Assembly (NCBI GenBank): GCA_001304035.1
Contig: LJUD01000194.1
Span: 1-6,360, forward strand
Origin: a bacterium SM23_31
Lineage (GTDB): Bacteria > SM23-31
DNA: 6,360 nt
Direction: 5' to 3'
Under the pieces are notes generated by a model. It worked only from the letters and a program-made list of their open reading frames with translations, was not told where the DNA came from and did not search any database. The position numbers were made by a program, and so were the translations under genes. This document shows, piece by piece, positions 5,875 to 6,360 of the stretch. How positions within the stretch are numbered: the first letter of the stretch is position 1; each line of letters starts with the position of its first letter.

Positions 5875-5902
5875 AGCTGATAGCTGACCGCTGACGGCTA
5901 AT
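5875..5902. repeat. four degenerate NGCTGAY heptamers in tandem
   Basis: AGCTGAT, AGCTGAC, CGCTGAC and GGCTAAT follow each other without gaps, ending 13 nt before the yraN ATG. They would lie in the mRNA leader if the promoter is upstream. They could also be part of a simple-sequence tract spread around the genome. Confidence 0.65.
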
Positions 5903-5915
5903 TACCTGAATTTTC

Positions 5916-6284
5916 ATGAAAAAGTCAACCGGCAACCGCGGGGAGAAACTTGCCTGCAAATATATTAAAAAGCACGCTATGAAAATCCTTGAGACGAACT
6001 ACCGTGCTCTCAGGGGAGAAATAGATATTATTGCTCAGGAAGACTGTCGAATTGTTTTCATCGAGGTAAAAACAAATAATGCCGGCAGCGGCGTGCCTCC
6101 GGAACTCCGCGTTAATCCCGCGAAACAGAGGCAGATAGGGAAAATAGCACAAGCCTATTTACAGAAAACAGGAAAATACGGGATAGACTGCCGGTTCGAT
6201 GTTATCGGTGTTATTCTTCATGATAAAGGGAAACATGAAATAACCCACATCCGTGACGCTTTCTGGCTTCAGGGCAATATATAG
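5916..6284 (+). CDS. yraN: YraN family protein (UPF0102), endonuclease-like fold
   Basis: 122 residues, the normal size for the family. Seen: GNRGEKLACKYI at 6-17, NYRALRGEIDII at 28-39, IVFIEVKT at 46-53, then the lysine-rich helix AKQRQIGKIAQAYL and RFDVIGVIL. Conserved Glu10, Asp37, Glu50 and Lys52 match the GE, D and ExK pattern that relates the family to Holliday-junction resolvase and restriction-type nucleases. The cellular role is not settled, and nuclease activity is inferred from the fold. It is cytoplasmic, with no signal peptide. The ATG at 5916 puts GNRGE at the usual distance from the N-terminus, but no clear Shine-Dalgarno precedes it, only AT-rich sequence. The next gene starts after a single spacer base, so the two are probably co-transcribed. 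The common partner rnhB is not directly upstream. Confidence 0.93.
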   Translation: MKKSTGNRGEKLACKYIKKHAMKILETNYRALRGEIDIIAQEDCRIVFIEVKTNNAGSGVPPELRVNPAKQRQIGKIAQAYLQKTGKYGIDCRFDVIGVILHDKGKHEITHIRDAFWLQGNI

Positions 6285-6285
6285 A

Positions 6286-6360
6286 ATGAACATACAAATT
6301 AATACATCGGGCAAAAATACCATGCAGCATACTTTCACGGTTCTGCCTCTTTCGCGGATA
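6286..6360 (+). CDS. start of an unrecognised gene, cut by window edge
   Basis: 25 codons are open from the ATG at 6286, one base after the yraN stop. The alternative in-frame ATG at 6322 gives MQHTFTVLPLSRI, which looks more like a natural N-terminus, as the first 12 residues (INTSGKN) are polar and featureless. AGGG at 6270-6273 is a weak ribosome binding site for the first start. Too little is visible to name a family. The tight spacing suggests the same operon as yraN. Confidence 0.55.
   Translation, partial: MNIQINTSGKNTMQHTFTVLPLSRI

Larger units (their letters stand above)
5725..5915. other. AT-rich region upstream of yraN
   Basis: No gene. It holds a possible promoter (5808-5836) and a run of degenerate heptamers (5875-5902) directly before yraN. 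Confidence 0.6.

Overview
The window looks like an ordinary chromosomal stretch from a Gram-negative-type bacterium, loaded with small repeats. Both intact exported proteins (an S9 peptidase with a secretion signal and a 6-bladed beta-propeller lipoprotein) are of kinds that are frequent in Bacteroidetes and related FCB-group lineages such as Calditrichaeota, KSB1 or Marinimicrobia. That placement is an inference; no marker here fixes the phylum. Coding density is low: about a third of the window is intergenic, and most of that is palindromic or repeated DNA.

Layout, left to right. Positions 1-336 (minus) hold the N-terminal part of a REP-associated tyrosine transposase (RAYT) that runs off the left edge. 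A GC-rich hairpin lies inside its reading frame, and two more in opposite orientation stand just upstream (383-484). Next is a long secreted S9 prolyl-oligopeptidase-type serine peptidase (549-3254, minus) with a very good ribosome binding site. The gap 3255-3808 holds a further hairpin whose flank matches the transposase-internal copy, plus a second kind of hairpin. A lipoprotein with a 6-bladed beta-propeller (3821-4999, plus) follows. The 5000-5915 region has no intact gene. It holds a nested inverted-repeat element of about 246 bp, a 28-base perfect palindrome, a broken C-terminal remnant of a second beta-propeller gene on the minus strand with a double-hairpin element inserted in it, and a heptamer tandem repeat. 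yraN (5916-6284, plus) and the first 25 codons of a following gene close the window.

The most coherent story is the transposase plus its likely substrates. Five hairpins at four sites (two of them forming a convergent pair) carry the same GTAG tetranucleotide at the 5' foot of the stem. In the well-studied REP/RAYT systems, that tetranucleotide is what the transposase reads next to the hairpin. One copy lies inside the transposase gene and encodes part of it. No defence system, CRISPR array, tRNA, rRNA or riboswitch was seen.
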